In this document: in pieces, positions 1-8,340 of the stretch
Numbering within the stretch: the stretch's first letter is position 1
Layout of the letters: every line of letters starts with the position of its first letter
Assembly: GCF_002944315.1 (NCBI RefSeq)
Contig: NZ_CP024311.1
Coordinates: 3,726,501-3,790,500 of the forward strand
Direction: 5' to 3'
Length of the DNA stretch: 64,000 nucleotides
Source: Rhizobium sp. NXC24
GTDB taxonomy: Bacteria; Pseudomonadota; Alphaproteobacteria; Rhizobiales; Rhizobiaceae
Translations under genes and position numbers: made by a program
The notes under the pieces: generated by a model
Told to the model about the DNA's origin: nothing
Seen by the model: the letters and a program-made list of their open reading frames with translations, nothing else
Databases searched by the model: none

Positions 1-100
1 CCATACTTTCGTTACCGACGAATGTCGCGTCGAATCCGTCCGCGCCGCCGCGGCGGAACACGGCGTTCGCCTGTTGGAAACCTCGCGCCGCCAGAATTGA
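1..100 (+). CDS. DeoR/GlpR-family regulator, C-terminal fragment
   Basis: An open frame enters from the left edge (codons from base 2) and stops with TGA at 98-100, giving the last 32 residues of a protein. The sequence VTDECRVESVRAAAAEHGVR followed by a short basic tail fits the end of the DeoR sugar-phosphate regulator domain, where a conserved TD precedes the last helix. It lies 117 bp upstream of glpD on the same strand, so a GlpR-type glycerol-3-phosphate repressor is the natural reading. The DNA-binding domain is outside the window, so the family call rests on a short stretch plus context. Confidence 0.55.
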   Translation, partial: HTFVTDECRVESVRAAAAEHGVRLLETSRRQN

Positions 101-112
101 TCCTCACATCGC

Positions 113-134
113 TTTCGTCACGAAACGTTCGTTT
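113..134 (+). promoter_or_regulatory. Possible GlpR-type operator upstream of glpD
   Basis: TTTCGT-C-ACGAAA (113-125) is a perfect inverted repeat and is followed by a third half-site, TTCGTTT (128-134). It runs into TTGACA (133-138), a good -35 hexamer, although no strong -10 follows at 16-18 bp. DeoR/GlpR repressors bind repeated TTCG-containing half-sites. Binding here is inference from position between the regulator fragment and glpD. Confidence 0.35.
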
Positions 135-217
135 GACATTCGGATTGATTTCGTTTTAGATGAATCAATTTTCGAATTTTCCATTTCCCAAAATGGCAGA
201 CCTTTTCGGAGGGGCGG

Positions 218-1729
218 GTGAGCGAGCAGATTTACGACATTTTCGTTATCGGCGGCGGCATCAACGGCTGCGGCATAGCTCGTGACGCTGCCGGACGCGG
301 CTACAAGGTGGCGCTTGCGGAAATGAATGATTTCGCCTCCGGCACATCGTCCGGGGCGACCAAGCTCATCCACGGCGGCCTGCGCTACCTCGAACATTAT
401 GAATTCCGCCTGGTGCGCGAGTCGCTGATGGAGCGTGAAGTGCTCTGGGCGATGGCGCCGCACATCATCTGGCCGATGCGTTTCGTCCTGCCTTACCACA
501 AGGGCGGCATCCGCCCGGCCTGGTTGATCCGCCTCGGCCTCTTCCTCTATGATCATCTCGGTGGCCGCAAGCTGCTGCCGCCGACCGCGACGCTGGACAT
601 GAAGAGGGACCCGGCGGGAAAACCGCTGAAGGCGTTGTTTACCAAGGCTTTCGAATATTCCGACGGCTGGGTGGACGATGCGCGCATGGTCGTGCTCAAC
701 GCCCGCGACGCGGCCGATCGCGGCGCCACGATCATGCCGCGGACCAAGGTAATTTCCGCTCGTCGCGAAGGGGTCACCTGGACGATTGAAACACAGGACA
801 CCGTCACCGGCGAGAAGCGCACGTTCCAGTCGCGCATGCTCATCAATGCCGCCGGTCCCTGGGTCGACCATGTCCTGTCCGACGCCTTCGGCAAGAACCA
901 GGTGCACAATGTCCGCCTGGTGCAGGGCAGCCATATCATCGTCCGCAAAAAGTTCGACGATCCTCGCGCCTATTTCTTCCAAAATCCAGATAACCGCATC
1001 ATCTTCGCCATCCCCTATGAACAGGATTTCACCCTTATCGGCACGACGGATCGCGACTACAAGGATGATCCGAAGGATGTGAAGATTTCCGACGAGGAAA
1101 CCACCTATCTCTGCAGCGCCGCCAGCGAATATTTCAAGGAGCCGGTCCGGCGCGAGGACATCGTCTGGTCCTATTCCGCCGTACGTCCGCTCTATGACGA
1201 CGGCGCTTCCAAGGCGCAGGAAGCGACGCGCGATTATGTGCTGAAGGTCGAAGGCGCCGAGGGACAGGCGCCGTTGCTCAACGTTTTCGGGGGCAAGCTC
1301 ACCACCTATCGCCGCCTTAGCGAACATGCGCTGGAAAAGATCGGAGAGGTCATCGGCCTCAAGGGAACGCCATGGACGGCCAAGAGCTCCCTTCCGGGCG
1401 GCGATTTTCCGGTTCGCGGCTACGAGGCCGAGGTCGCCAAGCTGAAGGCACGTTATCCCTTCCTCGCCGACCCGCATGCCCGCCGGCTGGTGCGCCGATA
1501 TGGCACCCGCGCCGCTATGCTCCTTGGAGAGGCGAAGACCGCGGCCGATCTCGGCCGCAGCTTCGGCAGCGATCTCTATGAAGCGGAAGTCCGCTATCTC
1601 ATGGCGCATGAATGGGCCTATACCGCCGCCGACGTCCTTTGGCGTCGCTCGAAGAAAGGCCTCTATCTCTCGAAGGATGAAGCCGCCGCGCTGGATGATT
1701 ATATGGCCGGCACGCGCGTTCATGCTTAG
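218..1729 (+). CDS. glpD: Aerobic glycerol-3-phosphate dehydrogenase
   Basis: This 503-residue protein oxidises sn-glycerol 3-phosphate to dihydroxyacetone phosphate and passes electrons to the membrane quinone pool through FAD. The N-terminus carries the dinucleotide-binding motif VIGGGINGCGIARDAAGRG (about residues 10-28), followed by GTSSGATKLIHGGLRYLEH, which is diagnostic of the GlpD/GlpO family. GTTDRDY and FGGKLTTYR further on complete the family pattern, and length is normal. The start is a GTG at 218 behind GGAGGGG (208-214); the spacing is tight. A DeoR-type regulator ends just upstream, as in glp loci. A rhizobial palindromic repeat follows the stop. Confidence 0.95.
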   Translation: MSEQIYDIFVIGGGINGCGIARDAAGRGYKVALAEMNDFASGTSSGATKLIHGGLRYLEHYEFRLVRESLMEREVLWAMAPHIIWPMRFVLPYHKGGIRPAWLIRLGLFLYDHLGGRKLLPPTATLDMKRDPAGKPLKALFTKAFEYSDGWVDDARMVVLNARDAADRGATIMPRTKVISARREGVTWTIETQDTVTGEKRTFQSRMLINAAGPWVDHVLSDAFGKNQVHNVRLVQGSHIIVRKKFDDPRAYFFQNPDNRIIFAIPYEQDFTLIGTTDRDYKDDPKDVKISDEETTYLCSAASEYFKEPVRREDIVWSYSAVRPLYDDGASKAQEATRDYVLKVEGAEGQAPLLNVFGGKLTTYRRLSEHALEKIGEVIGLKGTPWTAKSSLPGGDFPVRGYEAEVAKLKARYPFLADPHARRLVRRYGTRAAMLLGEAKTAADLGRSFGSDLYEAEVRYLMAHEWAYTAADVLWRRSKKGLYLSKDEAAALDDYMAGTRVHA

Positions 1730-1742
1730 GCAGGCACGGCGC

Positions 1743-1845
1743 TCCAGAGCAATTCCAGCAAAAGTGCGAAACGGTGTTGCATCCGGAATTGCTTGAAAAC
1801 AAGAGATAGAGTACTTCCGTGGTTCGAAGAAACACGGATACTCTA
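1743..1845. repeat. Rhizobial intergenic mosaic/palindromic repeat
   Basis: Two stem-loops sit back to back between glpD and the end of soxR. AGCAATTCC (1748-1756) pairs with GGAATTGCT (1785-1793). AGAGTA...CCGTG (1808-1821) pairs with CACGG...TACTCT (1833-1844). The wording of both parts resembles intergenic repeats scattered through Rhizobium chromosomes. The soxR stop codon lies in the right end, so the element may also serve as a 3' hairpin for both converging transcripts. Confidence 0.7.
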
Positions 1846-2304
1846 GGGATCCAGCAGACGCGGCCCAGGCCCCTCTTCTGACAGCACATCCCAGGGATTG
1901 CGCAAGGGGCAGGTCTGCATCGAGAGACAGCCGCAGCCGATGCAGCCGTCGAGTTGATCCCGCAGGCCCTGCAGCCGCTTGATCCTTTTGTCGAGATCAT
2001 CCTTCCAGTGTGCCGAGAGCGCCCGCCAATCGGCGCCTGTCGGCGTCCGGCTTTGCGGCAGCGTGTCGAGTGCCGCTTGAATCTCGGCAAGCGGAATGCC
2101 GACACGCTGCGCCACCTTGATGACCGCCACCCGGCGCAGGACCTCGCGGGCGTAACGCCGCTGATTGCCGCGGCTGCGATGGCTCTCGATCAGCCCTTTT
2201 GCCTCGTAGAAATGCAGCGTCGAGACCGCGACGCCGCTGCGCGCCGCCACCTCGCCGACCGTCAGCAATTTGGAAAATTGATCGGATTCGATTTTTTCCA
2301 TCAT
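1843..2304 (-). CDS. soxR: Redox-sensitive transcriptional activator SoxR
   Basis: This MerR-family regulator senses redox-cycling compounds through a [2Fe-2S] cluster. The N-terminal winged helix-turn-helix ([19 protein letters not shown], about 16-34) is followed by a dimerisation helix. The cluster motif [12 protein letters not shown] gives cysteines 121, 124, 126 and 132, with SoxR spacing. Length (153) is typical. Two adjacent ATGs (2304 and 2301) are possible starts; AAGGA is better spaced for the second. The gene is divergent from an FMN reductase, and a canonical SoxR box lies between them, so that neighbour is the likely target. In non-enteric bacteria SoxR usually controls small redox enzymes directly rather than soxS. 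Confidence 0.95.
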   Translation of the reverse strand: MMEKIESDQFSKLLTVGEVAARSGVAVSTLHFYEAKGLIESHRSRGNQRRYAREVLRRVAVIKVAQRVGIPLAEIQAALDTLPQSRTPTGADWRALSAHWKDDLDKRIKRLQGLRDQLDGCIGCGCLSMQTCPLRNPWDVLSEEGPGPRLLDP

Positions 2305-2310
2305 ACGTCC

Positions 2311-2341
2311 TTGACCTCAACTTTACTTGAGGTTCTATAGC
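2311..2341 (+). promoter_or_regulatory. SoxR-activated promoter with SoxR box
   Basis: CCTCAA-CTTTAC-TTGAGG (2315-2332) has perfect 6-bp arms and the 18-bp length of the enterobacterial SoxR site. It sits between TTGACC (-35, 2311-2316) and TATAGC (-10, 2336-2341). The spacer is 19 bp, the over-long spacing that MerR-family activators correct by distorting DNA. The promoter points at the FMN reductase starting at 2376. Confidence 0.9.
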
Positions 2342-2375
2342 TCCTGCTCCGAAGCGCGTAAAGCAGGAGCAACAC

Positions 2376-2951
2376 ATGACTGGACCTACCAAGCTGGCAA
2401 TTCTCTACGGCAGCACCCGCAAGGGCCGACTATGTGACCGCGTGGTCAATTGGGTCGTCCGTGAGCTGGAAAACTATCCGCTGATCGACATCGACATTAT
2501 CGATCCCCTTGAATTCGACCTGCCGGCGCAGCACGACCGCGAGCATCCGGCCGTCGCGGCCCTCGCCGAGCGGCTCTCCAAGGCCGATGCCTTCATCGTC
2601 GTCACGCCGGAATACAATCACAGCTTCACCGCCTCGCTGAAATTCGTGCTCGATCTCGTTTATGAGCCATGGCAGGGCAAGCCGGTCGCCTTCGTTTCCT
2701 ATGGCGGCATTTCCGGCGGGCTTCGTGCCGTCGAACAATTGCGGCTGGTCTTTGCCGAGCTGCATGCCGTAACCGTGCGCGACACCGTCAGCTTCGCCAA
2801 TCCCTGGGGCCGGTTCGCCGAAGATGGCTCCCTTGAAAACCCGATCGAGGCACGTCAATCGCTGGTGCGGATGATGGCGAAGCTGCATTGGTGGAGCGCG
2901 GCCTTGAAACCGGCTCACGCAACGCGCCCCTATCGCTCCGTCGCCGCCTGA
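2376..2951 (+). CDS. NADPH-dependent FMN reductase family protein
   Basis: This 191-residue flavodoxin-fold oxidoreductase probably reduces FMN, quinones or similar acceptors with NAD(P)H in the cytoplasm. The phosphate-binding loop is GSTRKGR (12-18), and the family motif TPEYNHS (77-83) is followed by LKFVLDLVYEPWQGKP. Later SYGGISGG fits the same fold. The SoxR-controlled promoter immediately upstream implies induction by redox-cycling drugs or quinones, suggesting two-electron quinone reduction as its role. The exact substrate cannot be read from sequence. A long perfect inverted repeat lies about 60 bp after the stop. Confidence 0.85.
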   Translation: MTGPTKLAILYGSTRKGRLCDRVVNWVVRELENYPLIDIDIIDPLEFDLPAQHDREHPAVAALAERLSKADAFIVVTPEYNHSFTASLKFVLDLVYEPWQGKPVAFVSYGGISGGLRAVEQLRLVFAELHAVTVRDTVSFANPWGRFAEDGSLENPIEARQSLVRMMAKLHWWSAALKPAHATRPYRSVAA

Positions 2952-3011
2952 GCCCCTTCTGCAATATCCGAACACGGTCTTTCGTTTCTGGCAGGTGCGA
3001 AAGACCGGTTT

Positions 3012-3045
3012 GACGTCCGGACCTGGTACCCCAGGTCCGGACGTC
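3012..3045. terminator. Perfect 15-bp inverted repeat after the FMN reductase gene
   Basis: GACGTCCGGACCTGG and CCAGGTCCGGACGTC are exact reverse complements separated by TACC. The stem is very stable, but the right side continues TGTTATAC, so there is no clean T-run. It could end the FMN reductase transcript, or be a small palindromic element or operator. It lies in the 192-bp gap before the acyltransferase gene. Confidence 0.5.
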
Positions 3046-3143
3046 TGTTATACACCCAGAAGTTTACCTTGCCGCAAAGCTGCGCTTGCCGAAGTCGCCT
3101 CGATGACCTAACCCAATAGGAAGACAGTTTCGGCGGTATTGCG

Positions 3144-4394
3144 ATGGAGAACGAGAAACGTCTTGGAGGAGCGGATTTCATGCGCGCCGTCGCATGTCTG
3201 ATGGTGCTCGCCCACCATCTCGCGCTCCGGATGGATTTCAACAAGATCCCCCCGACCTTGGACTTGACCTTCATGTTGGCGCGCTTCGGCAATCACGGCG
3301 TCTCGGTCTTCTTCGTTCTCAGCGGCTTTCTTCTTTCGCGTCCCTTCTGGCTGGCGCTGGATAGAGCCCAGCCGCTACCGTCATTGAAGATCTACACCAT
3401 GCGCCGCGCTGCACGCATCCTGCCGGGCTTCTGGGTCGCGCTCACGGTCGGCTTCGTGCTAAGTTTCACCATCTATGGATTTCCACTCGATGGAGAGTTG
3501 ATCGGCCGCTATGTCGCCGGCTTCTTCCTGATGAGCCAATGGCATTGGCGCACCTTTTTTCCGGTGCAGGGTGACGGCCCCCTATGGTCGATCCCCTTCG
3601 AGACAACCTGCTATGTCCTTTTGCCGATCGGCTTCCTGCTGCTGTTCCATGCAACGCCGAGATCACGCTCCGTTCTCGTCAGCCGGTTGCTCTGGATCGG
3701 CATTATCGCGGCCGCGCTGGTCGGCCATTGGCTGGTGGTGAGCTATCTCCCGACAGACAGCGTCGGAAAGGGATGGCAATATGGCTTCGAGGGCGGCGCC
3801 AAGGAATGGATGCCGCGCTACAACCCCGTCGGCTTCTTCGCGATATTCGCGATCGGCGCGCTGGCTGCCGGAATACAGACCATCCTTCCTGCCCGCCGCT
3901 TGGTAATCTACGATATCATCGGAGCGCTTATGATCGTCATGGGCGCATGGCAGTTGCCGCAATCCATCGGCGGCCCGGCGGAAGGCTATGCGTGGCTTGG
4001 CATTCCCTATCAATTCCCGCTGCTTCCCCTGGCGGCGGCTACCGCGCTCTGCGTTCTGCCGCAGTCGGTCTTTCTGGGAAGAGTTGTCGACTTCAGTCTC
4101 ATCCGCTATGTCGCCACCGTCTCGTTCGGCGTCTATATCTGGCAGGATATCGTGCTGACGCTGATGAAGACGCTCTTCCCCTGGACCTTCGGCACCGGCT
4201 CCGACAATGTGCTTGGCGGATGGATCACATCGAGCCTCGTCGCAATCCTCATCATTTTCGCGATCGGCACCTTCAGCTATTTCTGCCTGGAACGCCCAAT
4301 CATCCGCTGGGCGCGCACCCGCGAGCAGGCGACACGGACGATGCCCACATCCGACAAAAAAGCCGCCCAAGGGAACCCATTGGGCGGCAGATAA
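3144..4394 (+). CDS. Acyltransferase 3 family membrane protein
   Basis: This 416-residue polytopic membrane protein belongs to the OafA/NodX/ExoZ family, which O-acylates surface sugars or exported molecules. RLGGADFMRAVACLMVLAHH at the N-terminus carries the family Arg and catalytic His, and GVSVFFVLSGFLLSRPF follows. About ten hydrophobic segments extend to FSYFCLERPIIRWAR at the end, the usual closing motif. An ATG at 3180 has a better ribosome site (GGAGGAG) but would remove conserved residues, so 3144 is kept. The last codons overlap a minus-strand terminator. No glycan gene cluster is adjacent, so the substrate is unknown. Confidence 0.85.
   Translation: MENEKRLGGADFMRAVACLMVLAHHLALRMDFNKIPPTLDLTFMLARFGNHGVSVFFVLSGFLLSRPFWLALDRAQPLPSLKIYTMRRAARILPGFWVALTVGFVLSFTIYGFPLDGELIGRYVAGFFLMSQWHWRTFFPVQGDGPLWSIPFETTCYVLLPIGFLLLFHATPRSRSVLVSRLLWIGIIAAALVGHWLVVSYLPTDSVGKGWQYGFEGGAKEWMPRYNPVGFFAIFAIGALAAGIQTILPARRLVIYDIIGALMIVMGAWQLPQSIGGPAEGYAWLGIPYQFPLLPLAAATALCVLPQSVFLGRVVDFSLIRYVATVSFGVYIWQDIVLTLMKTLFPWTFGTGSDNVLGGWITSSLVAILIIFAIGTFSYFCLERPIIRWARTREQATRTMPTSDKKAAQGNPLGGR
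4356..4388 (-). terminator. Intrinsic terminator of the enolase operon, inside the acyltransferase gene
   Basis: GCCGCCCAA (4362-4370) and TTGGGCGGC (4380-4388) form a perfect 9-bp stem. On the minus strand it is followed by six Ts (4361-4356). It lies about 50 bp beyond the minus-strand enolase stop and within the last codons of the convergent acyltransferase gene. Confidence 0.85.
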
Positions 4395-4434
4395 GGTGGG
4401 AAACGAAACTCGACCGGCAAGGCCGAGCATCATG

Positions 4435-5556
4435 TCAGATGCGGGTGGCTTTCAGTCGCTCCTCATCGAGAACAACACCGAGGCCGGGAGATAGCCCCAA
4501 ATCCAGCCAGCCCTCATCGTGCTTGAGCGGCATCGCCATCGGATAGTCACGACGGGCCTCGCTCCATTCCGGATTGTCATACGGATATTCGAGCCAAGGC
4601 GCATCCCCGACACCCGCGGTCAAATGCGCGTTCGCCAGCACACCGATACCATTCGTCCATGAGTGCGGCGTAAATTGGACACCCGCCTCGCGCGCCTGGT
4701 AGACCAGCCGCCGGCAGCCGGTGATACCGCCGACCAGCGCCACATCCGGCTGAATGACATCGAAGGCGCGTTCCTCGATGATGTCACGGATCTCATACAG
4801 CTCCCGCGTCATCTCGCCGCCGGCAATGCGCACGGAGGTCGCCTGCTTCAGCTCCTTCATGCCCTTGCGGTCCGAGCGGTGCAGCGGCTCCTCCATCCAG
4901 TAGATGCCGAGCCGCTCCAGCTCTTTTGCAACCGCCAGCGCATCCTTGAAAGTCCATGGTAATGTCGTATCCCACGGCATGCGCCAACCCTGGTTGCAGT
5001 CGACCATCAACTCCAGCCTGGTGCCCACACGCGCACGGATCGCCTCCAGGGCCTTCACATCGTCCCGCCAACTGCCGCGCCCGCCCGCAGACGAAGAGAA
5101 ACGCACCTTCATCGCCGGAAAGCCTTCTTCGAGATAACGTTCCGCCTGCTCCGCCATTGCAGCCGGCTCTCGCAACACGCCGGAGGAAGCGTAGAGGCGC
5201 ACACGGCTGGCCCGGCCGCCAAGCATCCGCCAAACCGGCTCGCCAGTGATCTTGCCGGAGAGATCCCAGAGCGCCAGATCCATCGGCCAGCAGCGGCCGT
5301 AGTGAAAATTAATATGCGACAGGACCTCGTAATGGCGCTCCAGATGCCGCGGGTCCTGACCGATGAACAGATCCTCGTGCCCCTCGAATCCCTTCATCAG
5401 ATCGCCGGAGCCGATGCCTTCGCGGCCCTCGTCATCCCGAACGCGAACGATCGTCGCATCGAATTGCCGGCGCGGCCGCCCATCCCAGCTCGCCTTGAAC
5501 GGCGGATCGAGCGGCAGCCGATGGTGGGTGATCTCAATGGAAACGATCTTGCTCAT
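4435..5556 (-). CDS. Enolase-superfamily (mandelate racemase/muconate lactonizing type) enzyme
   Basis: This 373-residue protein likely dehydrates or epimerises a sugar acid or related carboxylate by Mg2+-assisted proton abstraction. Candidate metal ligands are Asp in MVDCNQGW, Glu in WMEEPL and Glu in IAGGEM. AMKVRF supplies the K-x-R of the second strand, QPD the Asp partner and FTPHSW the general-acid/base His, as in the mandelate racemase subgroup. GGAGAG places the start at ATG 5556; ATG 5562 is too close. It is the last gene of an ADH-ALDH-enolase operon and ends near an intrinsic terminator. The substrate is not recognisable. Confidence 0.85.
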   Translation of the reverse strand: MSKIVSIEITHHRLPLDPPFKASWDGRPRRQFDATIVRVRDDEGREGIGSGDLMKGFEGHEDLFIGQDPRHLERHYEVLSHINFHYGRCWPMDLALWDLSGKITGEPVWRMLGGRASRVRLYASSGVLREPAAMAEQAERYLEEGFPAMKVRFSSSAGGRGSWRDDVKALEAIRARVGTRLELMVDCNQGWRMPWDTTLPWTFKDALAVAKELERLGIYWMEEPLHRSDRKGMKELKQATSVRIAGGEMTRELYEIRDIIEERAFDVIQPDVALVGGITGCRRLVYQAREAGVQFTPHSWTNGIGVLANAHLTAGVGDAPWLEYPYDNPEWSEARRDYPMAMPLKHDEGWLDLGLSPGLGVVLDEERLKATRI

Positions 5557-5577
5557 GGCCATGCCTCTCCGCAAACC

Positions 5578-7077
5578 TCAGCCGAACTGCTGCCAGATGG
5601 TCTTGTAGTCGCAATATTTATCGATCGCATGCACCGAGCGATCACGCCCGAAGCCGGACTGCTTGAACCCGCCGAAGGGCGTGGCGAAATTCGACATGTC
5701 ATAGGTGTTGATCCATACGGTGCCCGCATGGATCGCCTCGGAAAAGCGCTGAGCACGATCCATGTCCTTGGTGAAGACGGCACCGGCGAGGCCGTAGATG
5801 GTGTCATTTGCGATCTTTAGGGCCTCCTCCTCGGTATCGAAGGGAATAGCGGCGAGCACGGGGCCAAAGATTTCCTGCCGCGCCAGGCTCATATTATTTG
5901 TCATGTCGACGAAGACGCCGGGCGAAACATAATAGCCCCCAGTCTCGCTCAAGACACGCTCGGCGCCGAAGGCGCGGCGCGCGCCTTCCTTCTCGCCGGC
6001 GGCGATCATGGACAGCACCTTGTTCATATGCTCCTCCTCGATCAGCGCGCCGATCTGCGCCGAAGGATCGAGAGGGTGCTTGAGAGCGATATCGGAGCGA
6101 GTCACCGCCTCGATCTTCGCAATCAGCTTCTCTTGCACCGAGCGCTGCACGATCAGCCGCGTCGAGGCATGGCAGGTTTCGCCGGAATTGTAGAAGCAGC
6201 CCCAGGCGGCCGCACTCGCCGCCGCATCGAGATTGGCGTCTTCGAAGACGACCAACGGCGACTTGCCGCCGAGTTCCAGCGCCACGCGCTTGACGTTCGA
6301 CTGCGCCGCATAGCCCATGATCAGCTTGCCGACCTCGGTCGAGCCGGTGAAGGCGATCATGTCGACATCCATATGCAGCGCCAGCGGCTTGCCGGTCTCT
6401 TCGCCATAGCCGGTGACGACGTTGAAGACACCGGCGGGCAGCCCTGCTTCGAACGCAAGTTCGGCCAGGCGGATGGCGGATAGCGAGGACTGCTCCGCCG
6501 GCTTCAGCACCACGGAATTGCCGGCCGCGATGGCCGGGCCGAGTTTCCAGGCATCGATGATCATCGGATAGTTCCAAGGCGTAATCGCCCCGATGACACC
6601 GAGCGGTATCTTGCGCACCAAAGCGCGGGCATTCGGCCCGGTCGGCGCAATCTCGTCATACATCTTGTCGATCATCTCGGCGTAGAACTGGATGCCGTCG
6701 GCGCAGAGGCGCACATCGACGGTGAGCGAGGCCATGACCGGCTTGCCGACATCAAGTGTTTCCAGCATGGCGAGTTCTTCGCCATGGGCGCGGATGAGTT
6801 CGGCCCATTTCAGCATGATCCGCTTCTTTTCCAGCGGCTCCTTCCTGCGCCAGACGCCGCTTTCAAAGGCGGCGCGTGCCGCAGCCACGGCCGCATCGAT
6901 ATCGGCCGCGTTGCCGCGGGCCAGTTCCGCACCCGGTCTGCCATCCATCGGCCGGACGCGGGTGAAGGTCGCGCCGGAGGAAGAGGCGCGATAGGCGCCA
7001 TCGATGAAATGCCGCCCTTCGAGCTTGAGGCCGGATAGAACGCCTTCCCAATAGTCGCGCGTATAATTCTTGGTCAT
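5578..7077 (-). CDS. NAD(P)-dependent aldehyde dehydrogenase
   Basis: This 499-residue ALDH-superfamily enzyme oxidises an aldehyde to its acid. Visible signatures are TPWNYPMIIDAWKLGPAIAAG (partial), FTGSTEVGK for cofactor binding, LELGGKSP with the general-base Glu, and the catalytic Cys in NSGETCHASTR. EIFGPVLA follows near the C-terminus. The pattern is closest to the gamma-glutamyl-aminobutyraldehyde/betaine-aldehyde type, but specificity is not fixed by motifs. AAGGA upstream supports ATG 7077. Only 1 bp separates it from the stop of the alcohol dehydrogenase, so the two are surely cotranscribed and probably act in sequence. Confidence 0.93.
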   Translation of the reverse strand: MTKNYTRDYWEGVLSGLKLEGRHFIDGAYRASSSGATFTRVRPMDGRPGAELARGNAADIDAAVAAARAAFESGVWRRKEPLEKKRIMLKWAELIRAHGEELAMLETLDVGKPVMASLTVDVRLCADGIQFYAEMIDKMYDEIAPTGPNARALVRKIPLGVIGAITPWNYPMIIDAWKLGPAIAAGNSVVLKPAEQSSLSAIRLAELAFEAGLPAGVFNVVTGYGEETGKPLALHMDVDMIAFTGSTEVGKLIMGYAAQSNVKRVALELGGKSPLVVFEDANLDAAASAAAWGCFYNSGETCHASTRLIVQRSVQEKLIAKIEAVTRSDIALKHPLDPSAQIGALIEEEHMNKVLSMIAAGEKEGARRAFGAERVLSETGGYYVSPGVFVDMTNNMSLARQEIFGPVLAAIPFDTEEEALKIANDTIYGLAGAVFTKDMDRAQRFSEAIHAGTVWINTYDMSNFATPFGGFKQSGFGRDRSVHAIDKYCDYKTIWQQFG

Positions 7078-7078
7078 C

Positions 7079-8272
7079 TCAAATTCCTTTCGGCAGCGCC
7101 ATGACGGTGGCGGCGAAGCGGTCGATGTCGGCATCCGTGACATCGCGTACGGTCGAACGCCGCATCGGCTGGTTTTCCGGAGCGCGCATTTCGCGCGCGA
7201 GATCGGTCGTATCGAAAGGTATGAACGCTGCCGGCAAAGCGTGGACAATACCGCAACGGTCCATCCAATCGGAGAGGAAGGCGGGCAGCGCCGCCGCACC
7301 TTCGAGGCCGCAAGCCCTTGCGGCAGCGTTGAGATCAACCGTATCCGCCTCGACCAGCCAGGGCAGCGTCGCTTCAAAGCCGAGGGCGGTTGCAAGCCCA
7401 TGGTGGACCGGCGCAAGGCCGGCCAGCGCGTGGCTGATATTGTGGGCAATCGCCGTGCCGCAATTGTCGATGGCGATGCCGGCGAAGCAGGAGCCGAGCA
7501 GCACGTCACCCCGCGCCTCGATATTGCCGGGCTCCTTCACCGCCGTTTCCAGCGCGCCGGTGATCAGCCGCAGTGCCTGATAGGCGTAGAGCTGCGCACC
7601 GCGATGCGTGTTGCGGTTCGTCGCCGCCTCGAAAGCATGGATGAAGGCATCGAGGCCGCACCAGGCGGTGAGACCCGCCGGCAGCGTGGTCGTCAGAGCC
7701 GGATCGAGGATGACGAGATCTGCCTTGGTTTCCGGCCCCCAGATCCAGAGCTTCTTGCCCTCGGGGCCTGCAAAAATATTGGTGGCCGAGGTCTCCGAGC
7801 CAGTACCGGCCGTCGTCGGCACCATGATCTTCTTCAGCGGGCTCTTCGGTAGGGGATTGGCGGCCAGTGCATAAAACATCGGGTCTTCGCCCGATGCTGC
7901 GCAACAGGCGACGATCTTGGCGATATCCAGCGCCGAACCGCCGCCGACGCCGATTACCAGATCCGCGCCCTTCGCCGCTTCTATCGCCGAGCGGATATGC
8001 GCGAGTTTCGGCTCGCCGGAGAAATCCGAGAAGACCTGCGTGGCGATGCCCGCTTCCGTCAGATCGCTTCTGATTTTATTCGCAAGACCCGACTGAGCCA
8101 GAAAGGCATCGATCACCAAGAAAGCGGCGGAAACACCATCGAAGGATTTGGCGGCACCGGCAAGGCCGGACAGCGCGCCGCTGCCAAAGTGGATGTCTGG
8201 AATGGCGGAAATGGAAAAGGACACGAGGATCACCAGGAAAAGCGCAGCAGATTCGATGCCGCAATCCTGCAT
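7079..8272 (-). CDS. Iron-containing alcohol dehydrogenase
   Basis: A group III alcohol dehydrogenase of about 397 residues, reducing or oxidising an alcohol/aldehyde pair with NAD(P). GVGGGSALDIAK is the cofactor site, PTTAGTGSE the family signature, and GLDAFIHAFEA plus AHNISHALAG and PVHHGLATAL supply the metal-binding residues. ATG 8272 (or GTG 8275) gives an unusual hydrophobic N-terminus before the normal fold begins at SISAIPDIHFGSG; a GTG at 8224 would give a conventional start but lacks a clear ribosome site. It is the first gene of the ADH-ALDH-enolase operon and is divergent from a LysR gene. Confidence 0.88.
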   Translation of the reverse strand: MQDCGIESAALFLVILVSFSISAIPDIHFGSGALSGLAGAAKSFDGVSAAFLVIDAFLAQSGLANKIRSDLTEAGIATQVFSDFSGEPKLAHIRSAIEAAKGADLVIGVGGGSALDIAKIVACCAASGEDPMFYALAANPLPKSPLKKIMVPTTAGTGSETSATNIFAGPEGKKLWIWGPETKADLVILDPALTTTLPAGLTAWCGLDAFIHAFEAATNRNTHRGAQLYAYQALRLITGALETAVKEPGNIEARGDVLLGSCFAGIAIDNCGTAIAHNISHALAGLAPVHHGLATALGFEATLPWLVEADTVDLNAAARACGLEGAAALPAFLSDWMDRCGIVHALPAAFIPFDTTDLAREMRAPENQPMRRSTVRDVTDADIDRFAATVMALPKGI

Positions 8273-8340
8273 CACAATTTCAGCTCTTCAAATCTGGCCA
8301 TTTATCGGGAATATTGATGACTTGAAGTTATGGAGAGACA

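Noticed and set aside
104..1723. Minus-strand frame opposite glpD
   Set aside because: glpD is certain from its FAD and family motifs; the antisense frame is low complexity.
7079..8275. Signal peptide on the iron alcohol dehydrogenase
   Set aside because: The hydrophobic N-terminus precedes the conserved fold start and is better explained by a start codon placed too far upstream.
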